A DNA stretch of 64,000 nt, taken from assembly GCA_035764725.1 (NCBI GenBank), contig DASTYT010000010.1, positions 1 through 64,000 of the forward strand, given 5' to 3'. The notes under the pieces are model-generated. The model did no database searches. It saw nothing but the letters and a program-made list of their open reading frames with translations, and was not told the origin of the DNA. Positions 1 to 9,046 of this stretch are shown piece after piece; position 1 is the stretch's first letter; every line of letters starts with the position of its first letter. Position numbers and translations under genes: made by a program. The DNA is from Candidatus Methylomirabilota bacterium (GTDB taxonomy: Bacteria; Methylomirabilota; Methylomirabilia; Rokubacteriales; CSP1-6).

Positions 1-503
1 GCGCGCGCCACGCGGGCCCCGGCGGCGTCACGGTGGACGCGCCGCTCGAGCGCCTCCCCCTCTTCGTGCGCGCCGGCGCCATCCTGCCCATGGGCCCCGT
101 GATGCAGCACTCGGGCGAACGGCCCCTGGACGAGCTGATTCTGCGGCTGCACCCGGAGAGGACGTCGCGCTTCGAGCTCTACGAGGACGATGGCCGGACC
201 CAGGGCTACCGCGAGGGGAGCTACGCGCGCACCATCTTCGAGTGCGCGGTCGCGGCCGACGAGGTGACGGTGCGGATCGGCGCTCCCGCGGGGGACACGA
301 GCGTGCTACCCGCGCGGCGGCGCTATACGCTCGAGCTCGGCGCCCCCGCGCCTCGCGCCGTCTCGGTGGACGGCCACGGCGACCTGCCGCGCCGCGACGG
401 TCCCGACGAGGCGGGCGCGGGCTGGTGGGTGGACGCGCGGGGCTTCACCCTCGTGCGCCTTCCCGACCGGCCCGCGCCGCTGACGGTGCGGCTCAGGACT
501 TGA
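1..503 (+). CDS. GH31-family glycoside hydrolase, C-terminal end (partial)
   Basis: The frame is open from the left edge, so only the last ~166 residues are present and the catalytic barrel lies outside. The visible part has the typical GH31 segment after the barrel, VRAGAILPMGPVMQ, in the proximal beta-sandwich domain. A distal domain follows with the FELYEDDGRTQGYREG motif seen in DUF5110-type C-termini of alpha-glucosidases and alpha-xylosidases. The family hydrolyses alpha-glycosidic bonds; the exact substrate cannot be told from this fragment. The gene is convergent with the binding-protein gene on the other strand and their 3' ends overlap by 11 bp. Confidence 0.85.
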   Translation, partial: ARHAGPGGVTVDAPLERLPLFVRAGAILPMGPVMQHSGERPLDELILRLHPERTSRFELYEDDGRTQGYREGSYARTIFECAVAADEVTVRIGAPAGDTSVLPARRRYTLELGAPAPRAVSVDGHGDLPRRDGPDEAGAGWWVDARGFTLVRLPDRPAPLTVRLRT

Positions 504-2574
504 AGTACCAGGTCTCCGTGTGAGCGATGTGGGGGTTGTCGCTCACCGCGCTGTTCCAGAGGCGTTCGGGGATATTGCCCATGTTGGTCTTGATCACCCG
601 CACGCCCTGCGAGGCGGGTGAGTTCGATACCACCGGGATCATCCACAGCTCGTCGAGCACGATCTTCCACACGTCCTTCGCCATCTTCACCCGCTCCGCG
701 TCCTTCACGCTGAGCGACTTCCGGTACTTGTCCATCAGCTCGCGCATGCGCGGCGGCGGCGTCTTGCCCTTGGCGCCGGCGGAGGAGTACCAGTCGCCGT
801 AGAGCGGGCCCAGCGGTATCCCGCGCTCCGAGGCGAAGATCCACGGGGTGTGGCCGTAGATGTTGTCCGCGCCCCACTGGGTCTCGAAGTAGATCTGATG
901 CTCGTTACTGGTCATCCGGGCCGTCGCTGCCCCGCGCTCCATCTCCTGCACCTCGCCACGGATGCCGATCTTCTTCCAGTGCTCCGCCACCATCTCGGCG
1001 ATCTGGCTGAAGGGGAGGAAGCCCACGTAGGTAGTGAGGGCGAGACGCAGCCGGCCCCCGCCGTCCAGGCGCAGGCGATAGCCCTCCGAATCCTTCTTGG
1101 TCAGTCCCAGCTTGTCCAGCATCTCATTGGCCTTCTTGACGTCGAGCGTGGCGTGGAGCGTCTTGTACTCCGGGCCCGGGAAGTAGAGGGTCCGCTCGCC
1201 GGGTGCGCCCGAGCCCGTCTGGCCCAGGCTCAGGACGAAGGTCTCGTTGATCTGGGCACGGTCGATGGCCTGGGACAGCGCGATGCGGAACTCGCGCGTG
1301 CTCAGCCACTTCGCGACCTCCGCGTCCTTCTCGTAGGACTGATTGCAAAACAGGCCCACGTCGGCGCCCTGATCGGACGGATCGAGGTACACGCGGTAGC
1401 CGCCCTTCTGCTGGTTCTCGAGCAGCACCGGCAGCTTGCTGATGTCGATGTGGCGCGCCTGCGAGTCGTACTCGCCCGCGATGGCGCGCAGGTTGATGAC
1501 CTCGAGATTCTCGCCCAGGGTCATGCGGATGCGGTCGATGTAGGGGAGCTGATTGCCGTCGGTGTCCACCCAGACGCTGTAAGGATTACGCTCGAACACC
1601 CAGCTCGGGCTGGTGATGGGCGACGTCGTCTTCCACGGCGTCACCACCGGAAGGTCGGCGTTCCGGCAAGCGTCGTTGCGGTTCTTGAACAGCGTGACCC
1701 AGCTGTCCACACCCTGCTCGGCCGCCTTCTTGCTGAGCTCGTCCTGGGACGAGTACTTCGGGAGGAACTGTTTCATGTAGTGCGCGGGGGCGAAGCCGCC
1801 CAGCGCAGAGCGGCCGAACCGCGCGTGATGCCCGATGCCCCACACGGAGGCGAGGACGATGGGGAGCGCGTAGTACGGCTCGGGCGAAATAAATCGGATG
1901 GTGCTCGCGTCTGCTTTCTCCATCATGATCGGCTTGCCGCCCACCGTCATCACCGAGAGGGGAGTGGGAACAAGGTCCTTGTTCAGGTACACATCCTGGT
2001 ACCAGAAGATGAAGTCGTCCGCGGTGAAGGGCTGACCGTCACTCCACCGCATGCCGCGGCGGAGGAGGAGCGTCGTGACCTTGCCGTCGGGGCTGACCTC
2101 CCATCCCCGGGCGATGTTGGGAACGAGCTTGGTGCCCGTGTAGTCGTAATAGAGGAGCTTGTCGTTCTGGGCAACCCGGTGCCCGTTGGAAGTGTCGAAG
2201 GGCCCGGTGAAGCCGCGGCGCCACGTGCCGCCGTACTTTCCGATCTCGCGCAGCGGCTTGATGACGAGGGGGTCCTCGCCGATGCGCTGCTGCACCGGCG
2301 GCAGCTTGCCCGCCTTCACGAGCTCGGCGAGCTGCGGCGCCTCCTTGAAGGTCTTCGGGAAGCGCGCGGGGTCCGTGATCACCTCCGCCCCCTCGAGCTT
2401 GCCGATCAGATTGGCCCCGAGCTTCATGGGCGTCTGGGTGGCGCCGGGCGGAGCGAAGGCGAGCGCCCCCTGCGAGGCCGCCGCGGTCAGGAGGCCGAGC
2501 TTCAGGAGATCGCGCCGGCTCAGGCCGAGACTGTCATGGTCGGATGCACGATCCACTTCGTCGTGGTCGCTCAT
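493..2574 (-). CDS. ABC transporter substrate-binding protein, family 5 (peptide/nickel type), Tat-exported
   Basis: 693-residue family 5 (DppA/OppA-like) solute-binding protein, longer than the usual 500-550. The start at 2574 is chosen over the longer open frame because GAGGAGG sits 5-6 nt upstream. The N-terminus carries a twin-arginine motif, SRRDLLKLGLL, followed by a hydrophobic stretch, so export of the folded protein by Tat is likely. Family landmarks are the early WEVSPDGKVTTLLLRRGMRWSDG segment and the AISQAIDR-like helix (residues ALSQAIDRAQINE). No permease or ATPase genes lie beside it, so it is an orphan binding protein here. It follows the enoyl-CoA hydratase-like gene by 28 nt and is probably co-transcribed. 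Ligand unknown. Confidence 0.88.
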   Translation of the reverse strand: MSDHDEVDRASDHDSLGLSRRDLLKLGLLTAAASQGALAFAPPGATQTPMKLGANLIGKLEGAEVITDPARFPKTFKEAPQLAELVKAGKLPPVQQRIGEDPLVIKPLREIGKYGGTWRRGFTGPFDTSNGHRVAQNDKLLYYDYTGTKLVPNIARGWEVSPDGKVTTLLLRRGMRWSDGQPFTADDFIFWYQDVYLNKDLVPTPLSVMTVGGKPIMMEKADASTIRFISPEPYYALPIVLASVWGIGHHARFGRSALGGFAPAHYMKQFLPKYSSQDELSKKAAEQGVDSWVTLFKNRNDACRNADLPVVTPWKTTSPITSPSWVFERNPYSVWVDTDGNQLPYIDRIRMTLGENLEVINLRAIAGEYDSQARHIDISKLPVLLENQQKGGYRVYLDPSDQGADVGLFCNQSYEKDAEVAKWLSTREFRIALSQAIDRAQINETFVLSLGQTGSGAPGERTLYFPGPEYKTLHATLDVKKANEMLDKLGLTKKDSEGYRLRLDGGGRLRLALTTYVGFLPFSQIAEMVAEHWKKIGIRGEVQEMERGAATARMTSNEHQIYFETQWGADNIYGHTPWIFASERGIPLGPLYGDWYSSAGAKGKTPPPRMRELMDKYRKSLSVKDAERVKMAKDVWKIVLDELWMIPVVSNSPASQGVRVIKTNMGNIPERLWNSAVSDNPHIAHTETWYFKS

Positions 2575-2602
2575 TAGGAGCCTCCTCGTCGGGAAGGGCG
2601 CT

Positions 2603-3400
2603 TCACATGGCGGATGGAAAGCGCGGCGCCCGCTTTTCACGGATCGCTCGCGCGCCCTCGCGCACGTCCTCGTCCATGAACGTCAGCATCTCGAGCGCGA
2701 TGGACTGATCGAAGATCGGCCCCGCCATCCGGAGCCAGTTGTTCAGGGAACGCTTGGTCCAGCGAATAGCTTGCTGGGCGCCGGTGGCCAGCTTGTCGGC
2801 CACCTCGAAGGCCTTCGGCAGCACCTCGGCGGCGGGCAGGCTCATGCTGACCAGCCCGATGCGCTCGGCCTCCTTGCCGTCGATGAAGTCGCTGGTGAGG
2901 AGGTAGTACTTGGCCTTGGCCATCCCGCAGAGGAGCGGCCAGATGATGGCGGCGTGGTCACCCGCCACCACGCCGAGCTTGGTGTGCCCGTCGGTGAAGC
3001 GGGCGGTCTCGGAGATGATGCTGATGTCGGAGAGCAGCGCGACCACCAGCCCCGCGCCCACCGCCACGCCGTTGATGGCGGAGATCACGGGCTTGTCCAG
3101 GTTGATCAGGTTGTAGACGAGGTCGGAGGCCTCGCGGGTCATACGGGCCAGGCGCTTGGGGTCGCGGGCGTTGGCGTCCACCATGTCGAGGTCACCGCCC
3201 GCGGAGAACGCGCGCCCCGCGCCGGTGATCACCGCCACCCGGGCGCTCTCGTCGGCGTCGAGGGTGAGCCACACCTGGGTGAGCTCCCAGTGCAGGCGGT
3301 CGTTGGTGGCGTTGAGCACCTCGGGCCGGTTGATGGTGATGAGCACCACGCCGTGGGGGCGCCGCTCGAAGACGAGGTGCTGATAGTCCTTGTAGTCCAT
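2603..3400 (-). CDS. Enoyl-CoA hydratase/isomerase (crotonase) family protein lacking both hydratase glutamates
   Basis: 265-residue crotonase-fold protein. The start at 3400 gives the usual N-terminus and has AGGAGG upstream; the open frame extends 13 codons further without a ribosome site. The oxyanion-hole segments AFSAGGDL (residues 65-71) and GVAVGAG (111-117) are present, so acyl-CoA binding is likely. Aligned by eye to rat enoyl-CoA hydratase, the two catalytic glutamates (E144 in GGGCE, E164 in QPE) fall at Val119 and His139. Simple hydration is therefore doubtful. A DH pair (Asp148-His149, in GDHAA) may be part of a different active site. The gene is divergent from the SDR gene and upstream of the orphan binding protein. 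Confidence 0.85.
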   Translation of the reverse strand: MDYKDYQHLVFERRPHGVVLITINRPEVLNATNDRLHWELTQVWLTLDADESARVAVITGAGRAFSAGGDLDMVDANARDPKRLARMTREASDLVYNLINLDKPVISAINGVAVGAGLVVALLSDISIISETARFTDGHTKLGVVAGDHAAIIWPLLCGMAKAKYYLLTSDFIDGKEAERIGLVSMSLPAAEVLPKAFEVADKLATGAQQAIRWTKRSLNNWLRMAGPIFDQSIALEMLTFMDEDVREGARAIREKRAPRFPSAM

Positions 3401-3480
3401 GGGGTCGAGCCTCCTGGGTCGGTGCCAGGAGGCTAGCACAGGGTCTTGCCCCGCGGCCGACCCAACGGTACAAGGGGGCC

Positions 3481-4257
3481 ATGACTACCCCCGGCCGGTT
3501 CGAGGGCAAGGTGGTGGCGGTGACGGGCGCGGCCAAGGGATTCGGCGAGGCCATCGCCCGCCGCTTCGCCGCGGAGGGCGCGCGGGTGGTGCTGGGCGAC
3601 GTCGACGAGGCGGCGGGCACGGCGGTCGCGCGGAGCATCGAGACGGCCGGCGGCCGCGCCCGGTTCCGCCCGTGCGACGTGGCGGCGGCCGCGGACGTAG
3701 AAGCGTTGGTGGGCGCCGCGGTCGAGGGCGAGGGCGGGCTCGACGTCATGGTCAACAATGCCGGCTTCTCCCACACGTCGATGCCGCTGTGGGATCTGCC
3801 CGAGGCGGACTTCGACCGGCAGATCGCGGTGAACTTCAAGGGCGTGTTCCTGGGCTGCAAGTACGCGGTGCCCGCGCTGCGCAACCGCGGCGGCGGCGTC
3901 ATCGTGAACACCGCGTCCATCGGCGCGCGGCGGCCCCGCCGCGGCGTCACCGTGTACAACGCGACGAAAGGCGCGGTGCTGACCCTCACGCGCGGCCTTG
4001 CCGGCGAGGTCGCTCGCGACGGGATCCGCGTCTGCGCGGTGTGCCCGGTGGCGGCCGACACCGCCTTTATGGTGACCGCGCGCGGCGGCACGCCCCTCGA
4101 CGACCGCACGCGCGAGAGCCTGGTGCGCGGCATCCCGCTGGGACGCCTCTGCGCCCCGGACGACGTGGCGGGCGCGGTGACGTTCCTCGCTTCGCCGGAC
4201 GCGGCGTTCCTCACCGGGGTGTGCCTCGACGTCGACGGGGGGCGGTCGATCGAGTAG
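3481..4257 (+). CDS. SDR family NAD(P)-dependent oxidoreductase
   Basis: 258-residue classical short-chain dehydrogenase/reductase, the normal length. It has the TGxxxGxG cofactor motif (TGAAKGFGEA, near residue 16), Asp at the end of beta-2 (GDVDE, suggesting NAD preference), NNAG (near residue 91), the catalytic Ser in NTASIGA and the YxxxK pair in YNATKGA. Start ATG at 3481 is preceded by a purine-rich AAGGGGG. The substrate is not predictable. It starts a + strand run with the small protein, acyl-CoA dehydrogenase and MetE-like genes, and is divergent from the crotonase gene with only 80 bp between them. Confidence 0.92.
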   Translation: MTTPGRFEGKVVAVTGAAKGFGEAIARRFAAEGARVVLGDVDEAAGTAVARSIETAGGRARFRPCDVAAAADVEALVGAAVEGEGGLDVMVNNAGFSHTSMPLWDLPEADFDRQIAVNFKGVFLGCKYAVPALRNRGGGVIVNTASIGARRPRRGVTVYNATKGAVLTLTRGLAGEVARDGIRVCAVCPVAADTAFMVTARGGTPLDDRTRESLVRGIPLGRLCAPDDVAGAVTFLASPDAAFLTGVCLDVDGGRSIE

Positions 4258-4338
4258 GGGGCGTCGCGGCGGGGCTCGGCGGTTCGCTTGACGCCGCGGG
4301 CGGCCGGGCGGACGATCGGAGGGCAGGAGATCCCGCGT

Positions 4339-4650
4339 ATGGCTGCCGCGCTCGAGCTTCCGACGCTGACCGACGTGATGGCGGAGCTCGCCGCACGCGG
4401 CTTCACCGATCAGTTCCGGGTTGCCGGAGACCGGCTACGCGCGGTCAGCAGCGGCACGCTCTACGCGCCCGGCGATCTGCGCCTGGTCGACTTCCATCGC
4501 TTCGAGGGCGTGTCCGATCCCGACGACATGGCCATCGTGTATGCCCTGGAGACACGCGGCGGAGTGCGGGGCACCCTGACCGACGCCTTCGGCGTCTACG
4601 CCGAGCCCGGCGTGGGGGCGTTCATGGAGCAGGTGAAGCGCGCCGCCTAG
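4339..4650 (+). CDS. Small conserved protein of the family often mislabelled phosphoribosylpyrophosphate synthetase
   Basis: 103 residues from ATG 4339, chosen because AGGAGA lies 8 nt upstream; a GTG-less longer frame from 4288 has no such site. The body matches a small cytoplasmic family with the layout LTDVMAELAARGFTDQF near the N-terminus, then FHRFEGVSDPDDMAIVYALE and FGVYAEPG near the C-terminus. Databases often carry the PRPP synthetase name for it, but it is far too short for that enzyme (about 310 residues) and has no PRPP-binding loop. Function unknown. Confidence 0.7.
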   Translation: MAAALELPTLTDVMAELAARGFTDQFRVAGDRLRAVSSGTLYAPGDLRLVDFHRFEGVSDPDDMAIVYALETRGGVRGTLTDAFGVYAEPGVGAFMEQVKRAA

Positions 4651-4701
4651 CTCACGCCGGGCTTGCGCTGGCGGCGGGGATGGGTGACACAATGGCTGCC
4701 C

Positions 4702-5937
4702 ATGGACCTCGCCCCCTCGCCCCGCCAGCGTGAGCTGATCGACCTCGCCCGCCGCCTCGCCCGCGAGCGCTTCGCGCCCCGCGCCGAGCGCCACGACCGC
4801 GAGGCCTCGTTTCCCTTCGACGACTATGCGGACCTGCGCGCGGTGGGCCTGCTCGGCCTCTGCGTGCCCGAGCGCTTCGGCGGGCTCGGCGCGGACTACG
4901 AGACCTACTGCCTGGTCGCCGAGCAGCTCGCGCAGGGGAACGCCTCGACCTCGCTCACCTTCAACATGCACTGCCTCACCATGCTGATGATGGGCCCCAT
5001 CGCCGACACGATGCCGTTGCCGCCGGCCGTGCGCGAGCGCCACGACAAGCTGCGCGCGGCCAAGTTCCGCGAGGTGGTGGAGCAGGGCGCCTTCTACGGT
5101 CAGCCGCACTCGGAGCCGGTGGAGCAGGGGCAGACCGACACCAAGCTCAGCATGGGCGGGCGGCGCTTCGGCACCACCGCGAAGAAGGTGGACGGCGGCT
5201 ACGTGGTGAACGGGCGAAAGTTCTTCGTGTCGCTCGCGGGCTCCGCGCCCTACTTCGCCACGCCGGCGATCCGCCTGGGCGACGAGCCGTGGATCGAACG
5301 GACGCTCTACCTCCAGGTGCCCAAGGACGCGCCGGGGGTGTCGTTTCCCGGCGAGTGGGATCCCATGGGCATGCGGGGAACGGTGAGCCGCGACATGGTG
5401 CTCGAGAACGTCTTCGTGCCCGACGACGGCGAGGTGCTGCCGCCGGGGATGTTCGGCGCCATGTATAACGCCTTCCCCCATCTCTCGCCGCTCACGTTCT
5501 GCGCCACCTTCCTCGGCCTCATGCAGGCGGCCTACGACGGCGCCCTCGCATACCTCCGGGGCGAGCTGGCGGGCTCGCCGGGGCTGCACACCGAGGCGGC
5601 GGTGAAGGGCCACGCGGTGGCCGAAATGCTCTTCACGCTGGAGGCGACCCGCGCCCTCTACTACCGCGCGATCTCGGAAGCCCGAGTCGACGCGCCCGCG
5701 GACGCCGTGCAGCGCGCGCGGGCGGCCCACGTCACCGTGCAGCGCTCGACGGTGACGGTGACCCAGGAGGCCATTCGCGTGTGCGGGGGGCGCGGTCTCC
5801 TCAAGCGCTATCCGCTCGAGCGCTACGCGCGCGACGCGCGCGCGGGGGCCCTCATGCGGCCCTGGACCCAGGAGATCGCCACCCAGCAGGCGTGGGAGTC
5901 CGCGCTCGGGCTCGGAGGCGCCGCGGAGGCCCGATGA
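4702..5937 (+). CDS. Acyl-CoA dehydrogenase family protein
   Basis: 411-residue flavin-dependent acyl-CoA dehydrogenase-fold protein. The start at ATG 4702 (MDLAPSPRQ) fits the family; upstream GTG 4684 is an alternative, and neither has a clear ribosome site. Features are the helical N-terminus, the VPERFGGLGADY segment, the FAD-contacting middle beta domain (KKVDGGYVVNGRKFFVSLAG) and a C-terminal helical bundle with CGGRGLLKRYPLERYARDARA. The family's usual IYEGT/E catalytic region is replaced by LMRPWTQE, so the base may differ. The stop overlaps the next gene's start as ATGA, so translation is likely coupled to the MetE-like protein. Confidence 0.88.
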   Translation: MDLAPSPRQRELIDLARRLARERFAPRAERHDREASFPFDDYADLRAVGLLGLCVPERFGGLGADYETYCLVAEQLAQGNASTSLTFNMHCLTMLMMGPIADTMPLPPAVRERHDKLRAAKFREVVEQGAFYGQPHSEPVEQGQTDTKLSMGGRRFGTTAKKVDGGYVVNGRKFFVSLAGSAPYFATPAIRLGDEPWIERTLYLQVPKDAPGVSFPGEWDPMGMRGTVSRDMVLENVFVPDDGEVLPPGMFGAMYNAFPHLSPLTFCATFLGLMQAAYDGALAYLRGELAGSPGLHTEAAVKGHAVAEMLFTLEATRALYYRAISEARVDAPADAVQRARAAHVTVQRSTVTVTQEAIRVCGGRGLLKRYPLERYARDARAGALMRPWTQEIATQQAWESALGLGGAAEAR

Positions 5938-7010
5938 CCGCCGCCTGGGCGCACGATCCGGGCGGCGTGCACCTGATCGGCAGCGTGCCGATGGCGGATG
6001 CGGAGTCGGTGTTCCGCGCCGTGGCGGACGCGCTCGGTCGCCACCTGCGCCGCCTGCCCGACGGTGAGACGGGCGAGCGCCGGCGCTGGATCTTCTTCCA
6101 GAACCTGATGCTGCGGCGGCATCCGGACATGGAGGACGATCCGACGGTGCCGCCCTTCGCGCTGCGCCAGTGGGATGGCAAGCTCCTGCGCGAGATGACG
6201 CTGCTGCGCTTTCGCTCCGGCGTGGACCCGGAGCGGGTGCGCTTCGAGACCGGCTACGCGGAGGCCGCGCGCGCCTCCTTCACGGTCTTCGCGCGCCTCC
6301 AGGCCGAGGGCGTCCTCCCCGCCGGCGTGCGCTTCCAGGTGTGCCTGCCCACGCCGATGGCCAGCGGCTACATGTACGTGAGCCCGCGGGCGCGCGCGCC
6401 CTATCTGCCCGTCTACGAGCGGGCGCTGCGCGGCGCCCTCGAGGAGATCGTGGCGACGATTCCCGCCGAGCGCCTCGCAATCCAGTGGGACGTGTGCCAG
6501 GAGGTGCTGATCCACGAGGGCTTCTTCCCGGACCGGCCCGCCGATTTTGCGGCGCAAATCGCGGCCGAATTGGCCCGTCTCGGTGATGCCGTGCCCGCGG
6601 CGGTCGAGATGGGCTATCACCTCTGCTACGGCTCACCCGCGGACGAGCATCTCGTGATGCCGCGGGACCTCGGCGTCTTGGTGGACATGACGCGGGCTCT
6701 CCGCCGCTCGCTCCGCCGGCGCATGGACTTCCTGCATCTGCCCGTGCCGAAGGATCGCACCGATGCCGCATACTTCCGGCCGCTCGAACGGCTCGAGGGC
6801 GATTCCGAGACCGCGCTCTACCTGGGTCTGATTCACTACGGCGATGAGGCGGGCGACACCGCCCGGATCGCCGCCGCGCAGGTCTTCGTGCGCGACTTCG
6901 GTGTGGCGTCCGAATGCGGCTGGGGGCGCACCGACCCCGGGCGCGTGCCCGGCCTGCTGGAGAGTCACCGGCGCGCGGCGGAGCGCCTCGCCGGCTCCCG
7001 CTCCCGGTAG
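5934..7010 (+). CDS. MetE-like (cobalamin-independent methionine synthase / UROD superfamily) barrel protein
   Basis: 358 residues, half the length of MetE and comparable to its C-terminal catalytic barrel. Landmarks are HLIGSVPMADAE at the N-terminus, RRLPDGETGERRRW, the conserved tryptophan-Asp segment IQWDVCQEV, and the zinc-ligand-like pairs YHLCYGS (His and Cys) and SECGWGR (Cys) expected in this fold. Family members move methyl or alkyl groups onto thiols using zinc; the acceptor and donor here are unknown. The start at 5934 overlaps the acyl-CoA dehydrogenase stop. Two further members of this superfamily lie at about 30 and 62 kb. Confidence 0.75.
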   Translation: MTAAWAHDPGGVHLIGSVPMADAESVFRAVADALGRHLRRLPDGETGERRRWIFFQNLMLRRHPDMEDDPTVPPFALRQWDGKLLREMTLLRFRSGVDPERVRFETGYAEAARASFTVFARLQAEGVLPAGVRFQVCLPTPMASGYMYVSPRARAPYLPVYERALRGALEEIVATIPAERLAIQWDVCQEVLIHEGFFPDRPADFAAQIAAELARLGDAVPAAVEMGYHLCYGSPADEHLVMPRDLGVLVDMTRALRRSLRRRMDFLHLPVPKDRTDAAYFRPLERLEGDSETALYLGLIHYGDEAGDTARIAAAQVFVRDFGVASECGWGRTDPGRVPGLLESHRRAAERLAGSRSR

Positions 7011-7264
7011 CGAGCCTCGACGAGGCGCCGGAGCGCTCGGCGGCTCGTCGCCGTGATCGGGGTGGGCAGCTCGAGCGAGGTCCAGCCGTCGCGCCCCCGT
7101 ACATCGGCGCGGCGCTCGCCCTCGCGTGTGAGGTGGAAGTGGAGGAGCGGCTGGCGGCGTGCGTAGAACACGGCGCGCGATTTCTCGACCACGCCCGGCC
7201 AGCGGCGCAGGTCGGCGAAGAGGGGGGCCAGATCCTTCAGGAGCGCGGGCGGGCAATGGGCCAT
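6965..7264 (-). CDS. Conserved hypothetical protein with an HFH motif
   Basis: 99 residues, not assigned to a named family by me. It looks coding: a hydrophobic-patterned N-terminal helix (PPALLKDLAPLFADL), a central strand pair with QPLLHFHLTREG, then DGWTSLELPTPI and a basic C-terminal helix. Its 3' end overlaps the 3' end of the MetE-like gene by 46 bp in convergent orientation. It may be much smaller at the C-terminus in reality, since the last 10 residues are Arg/Ala-rich. Confidence 0.55.
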   Translation of the reverse strand: MAHCPPALLKDLAPLFADLRRWPGVVEKSRAVFYARRQPLLHFHLTREGERRADVRGRDGWTSLELPTPITATSRRALRRLVEARYREREPARRSAARR

Positions 7265-7317
7265 TGGTCGCGCATTGCCTCGTGTGCTATCTCTACCGCG
7301 TCACCATGCGAGCGCGC

Positions 7318-8979
7318 TCACTGGGACGTGGACGCGGCGGCGAGGAGGCTAGCGCCACACACATGGGCTGGCGGGGGGCATCCCAGGAGATCGAGCACGG
7401 TGGGCACGACGTCGAAGGCCGAGTGCTCGCCGCGATCGCCGGGGACCAAGCCCGGCGCGGCGATGTACGCCATGCCGTGCCGTCCGGTATGGCCGCCCGT
7501 GCGCCGCAGAGCCACCGGCCCCACGACTCCCAGGCGCGGGTGCTCGAGCGCGGCGGCGGGGCCTCGCCACACCACGATGAGGTCGCACTCGGAGCCCGCG
7601 AGGGCGAGGGGATCGCGCGTCGCGGAGCGCTCGATGTCCTCCACCGCCTGCTCGCCGGTGCGCGGGTCGCGGCATTCGCGGAGCAGCGCCTCGATCTCAC
7701 GGCACGTCTCCTCGTAGCGCGCGGGGTCCACGAGGCCGTCGCGCTCGCGCCCACGCAGGTTGATTCGGATCCGCCCGTCGTAGAAGGACGGCAGCGCGAA
7801 GGCGCGCATGCGAGGCCACTGCTCGCGATAGTGCGTGGCCGGCTGCCACGTCAGATCGGGCCGTGGGGCGGGGGCGCGGCCTGATCGCCACCGCTCGACG
7901 CCGGCCCGCGCGCCCTTGAGCGCCGCCCGGATCGGCCGAGGGAGCGAGCGGGCCAGCGTGTGCAGCGCGGCCGCCCCATCCGTCGCCGCAGCGGGGTGCG
8001 GAATGAGCCGCACAGGCTCCCAGCGTTCGTCCGCCTCCAGGATAGGAACGGCGCCGGGCGCCGCCGCCCAAGCGCCCGGCACTGTCAGCAGGGATCGGCC
8101 GAAGGCATGGCGATAGAGCAGCTCGGGCAGGAGCACCATCGACTGCACGTCGGAGTGGTTGGTCCCCATGCCGCCCATGGTGAAGGCGACCACCGCCGCC
8201 CCCCCGGCCGTGCGCGTGAGTTCGCCCACCATGCGGTCGAGCCCCCGGTGAACGGCGAGCAGGGCTTCGGCCGCGGCGGGGGCCGAGGGATGAGTGTGAA
8301 GAGGATGCCGGGGGTCGACTCCGTGCCACAGCCCCTCCACCGAGCCGTGCAGCTCTCCCGCCACCGCGATGAAGAGATCCCAGTCGGGCAGCCGCTCGGT
8401 CATGAGCCAGCGCGCCGCGCGCGTCCGGACGTCGAGGGCCCCGCTAAGGGCCTCACCCATGGTCTGAGCGCGCTCAGCGGAAGGCCACGGAATCCCGTAC
8501 GTCCAGGGCGCCGCGGGGTAGCGACCGAAGCGCGCCAAGAACTCGTCGAGCACCCCGGCGGGGCGACCGGTGAGGAAGGTCCCCGGGTCGTGGGCCCCCC
8601 ACGCCACGATGCCGCGGGTCCTGGGCGCGCGTCGGAGATCCACATAGGGTGTGTCGAAGACGACGGGGCGGCGGTCGATGCGCTCCCACCACGGCTCGAA
8701 GCGAGCCCCGTCCTGCCAGACGCGATAGGTCGAGGGGTCGAACTCCACGGCAGCCCAACGGCGCGCCGCGTCTGGCGTCTGTCCGGACGCCACGTGCTCC
8801 CATGCCAGGCCCGTCCGCTGCGCGGGGCCGTGGTCGAGGAGGAAGCGTGCGGAGCGCCGTCCCAACTCGGCGAGTGCCGGCAGCTCGCCCGCCGCCATCA
8901 GTCGCTCGGCATGGGTCACCTCGAGGCCGTCGAGCCCGATCACCACGACGCGCTGCCCTCTGGCGTGCCCCTTCTCCAC
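7318..8979 (-). CDS. Alkaline-phosphatase-superfamily (type I phosphodiesterase/nucleotide pyrophosphatase-like) protein
   Basis: About 553 residues from GTG 8979, the first start that gives the family's N-terminal strand RVVVIGLDGLE with the metal-binding Asp. A farther ATG at 9048 would overlap the start codon of the divergent glycosyltransferase, so I do not favour it. A Thr-containing segment (RTGLAWEHVASG) lies where the nucleophile usually sits, and the C-terminal GGHTGRHGM with metal-type His is present. The usual central SDHGMG motif reads TMGGMG here, losing an Asp and a His, so classical two-metal hydrolysis may be impaired or the site rearranged. Probably soluble; substrate unknown, perhaps linked to the neighbouring glycan gene. 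Confidence 0.75.
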   Translation of the reverse strand: MEKGHARGQRVVVIGLDGLEVTHAERLMAAGELPALAELGRRSARFLLDHGPAQRTGLAWEHVASGQTPDAARRWAAVEFDPSTYRVWQDGARFEPWWERIDRRPVVFDTPYVDLRRAPRTRGIVAWGAHDPGTFLTGRPAGVLDEFLARFGRYPAAPWTYGIPWPSAERAQTMGEALSGALDVRTRAARWLMTERLPDWDLFIAVAGELHGSVEGLWHGVDPRHPLHTHPSAPAAAEALLAVHRGLDRMVGELTRTAGGAAVVAFTMGGMGTNHSDVQSMVLLPELLYRHAFGRSLLTVPGAWAAAPGAVPILEADERWEPVRLIPHPAAATDGAAALHTLARSLPRPIRAALKGARAGVERWRSGRAPAPRPDLTWQPATHYREQWPRMRAFALPSFYDGRIRINLRGRERDGLVDPARYEETCREIEALLRECRDPRTGEQAVEDIERSATRDPLALAGSECDLIVVWRGPAAALEHPRLGVVGPVALRRTGGHTGRHGMAYIAAPGLVPGDRGEHSAFDVVPTVLDLLGCPPPAHVCGASLLAAASTSQ

Positions 8980-9046
8980 GAGCGTCAGTCTAGCGCACCG
9001 TGGACGCCCCGCGAAGCCGGCGCGACCGTGTCCTAGCCCCTCCGTC

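Noticed and set aside
4339..4650. Phosphoribosylpyrophosphate synthetase name for the 103-residue protein.
   Set aside because: It is a third of the needed length and has no PRPP-binding motif; the name is a database carry-over.
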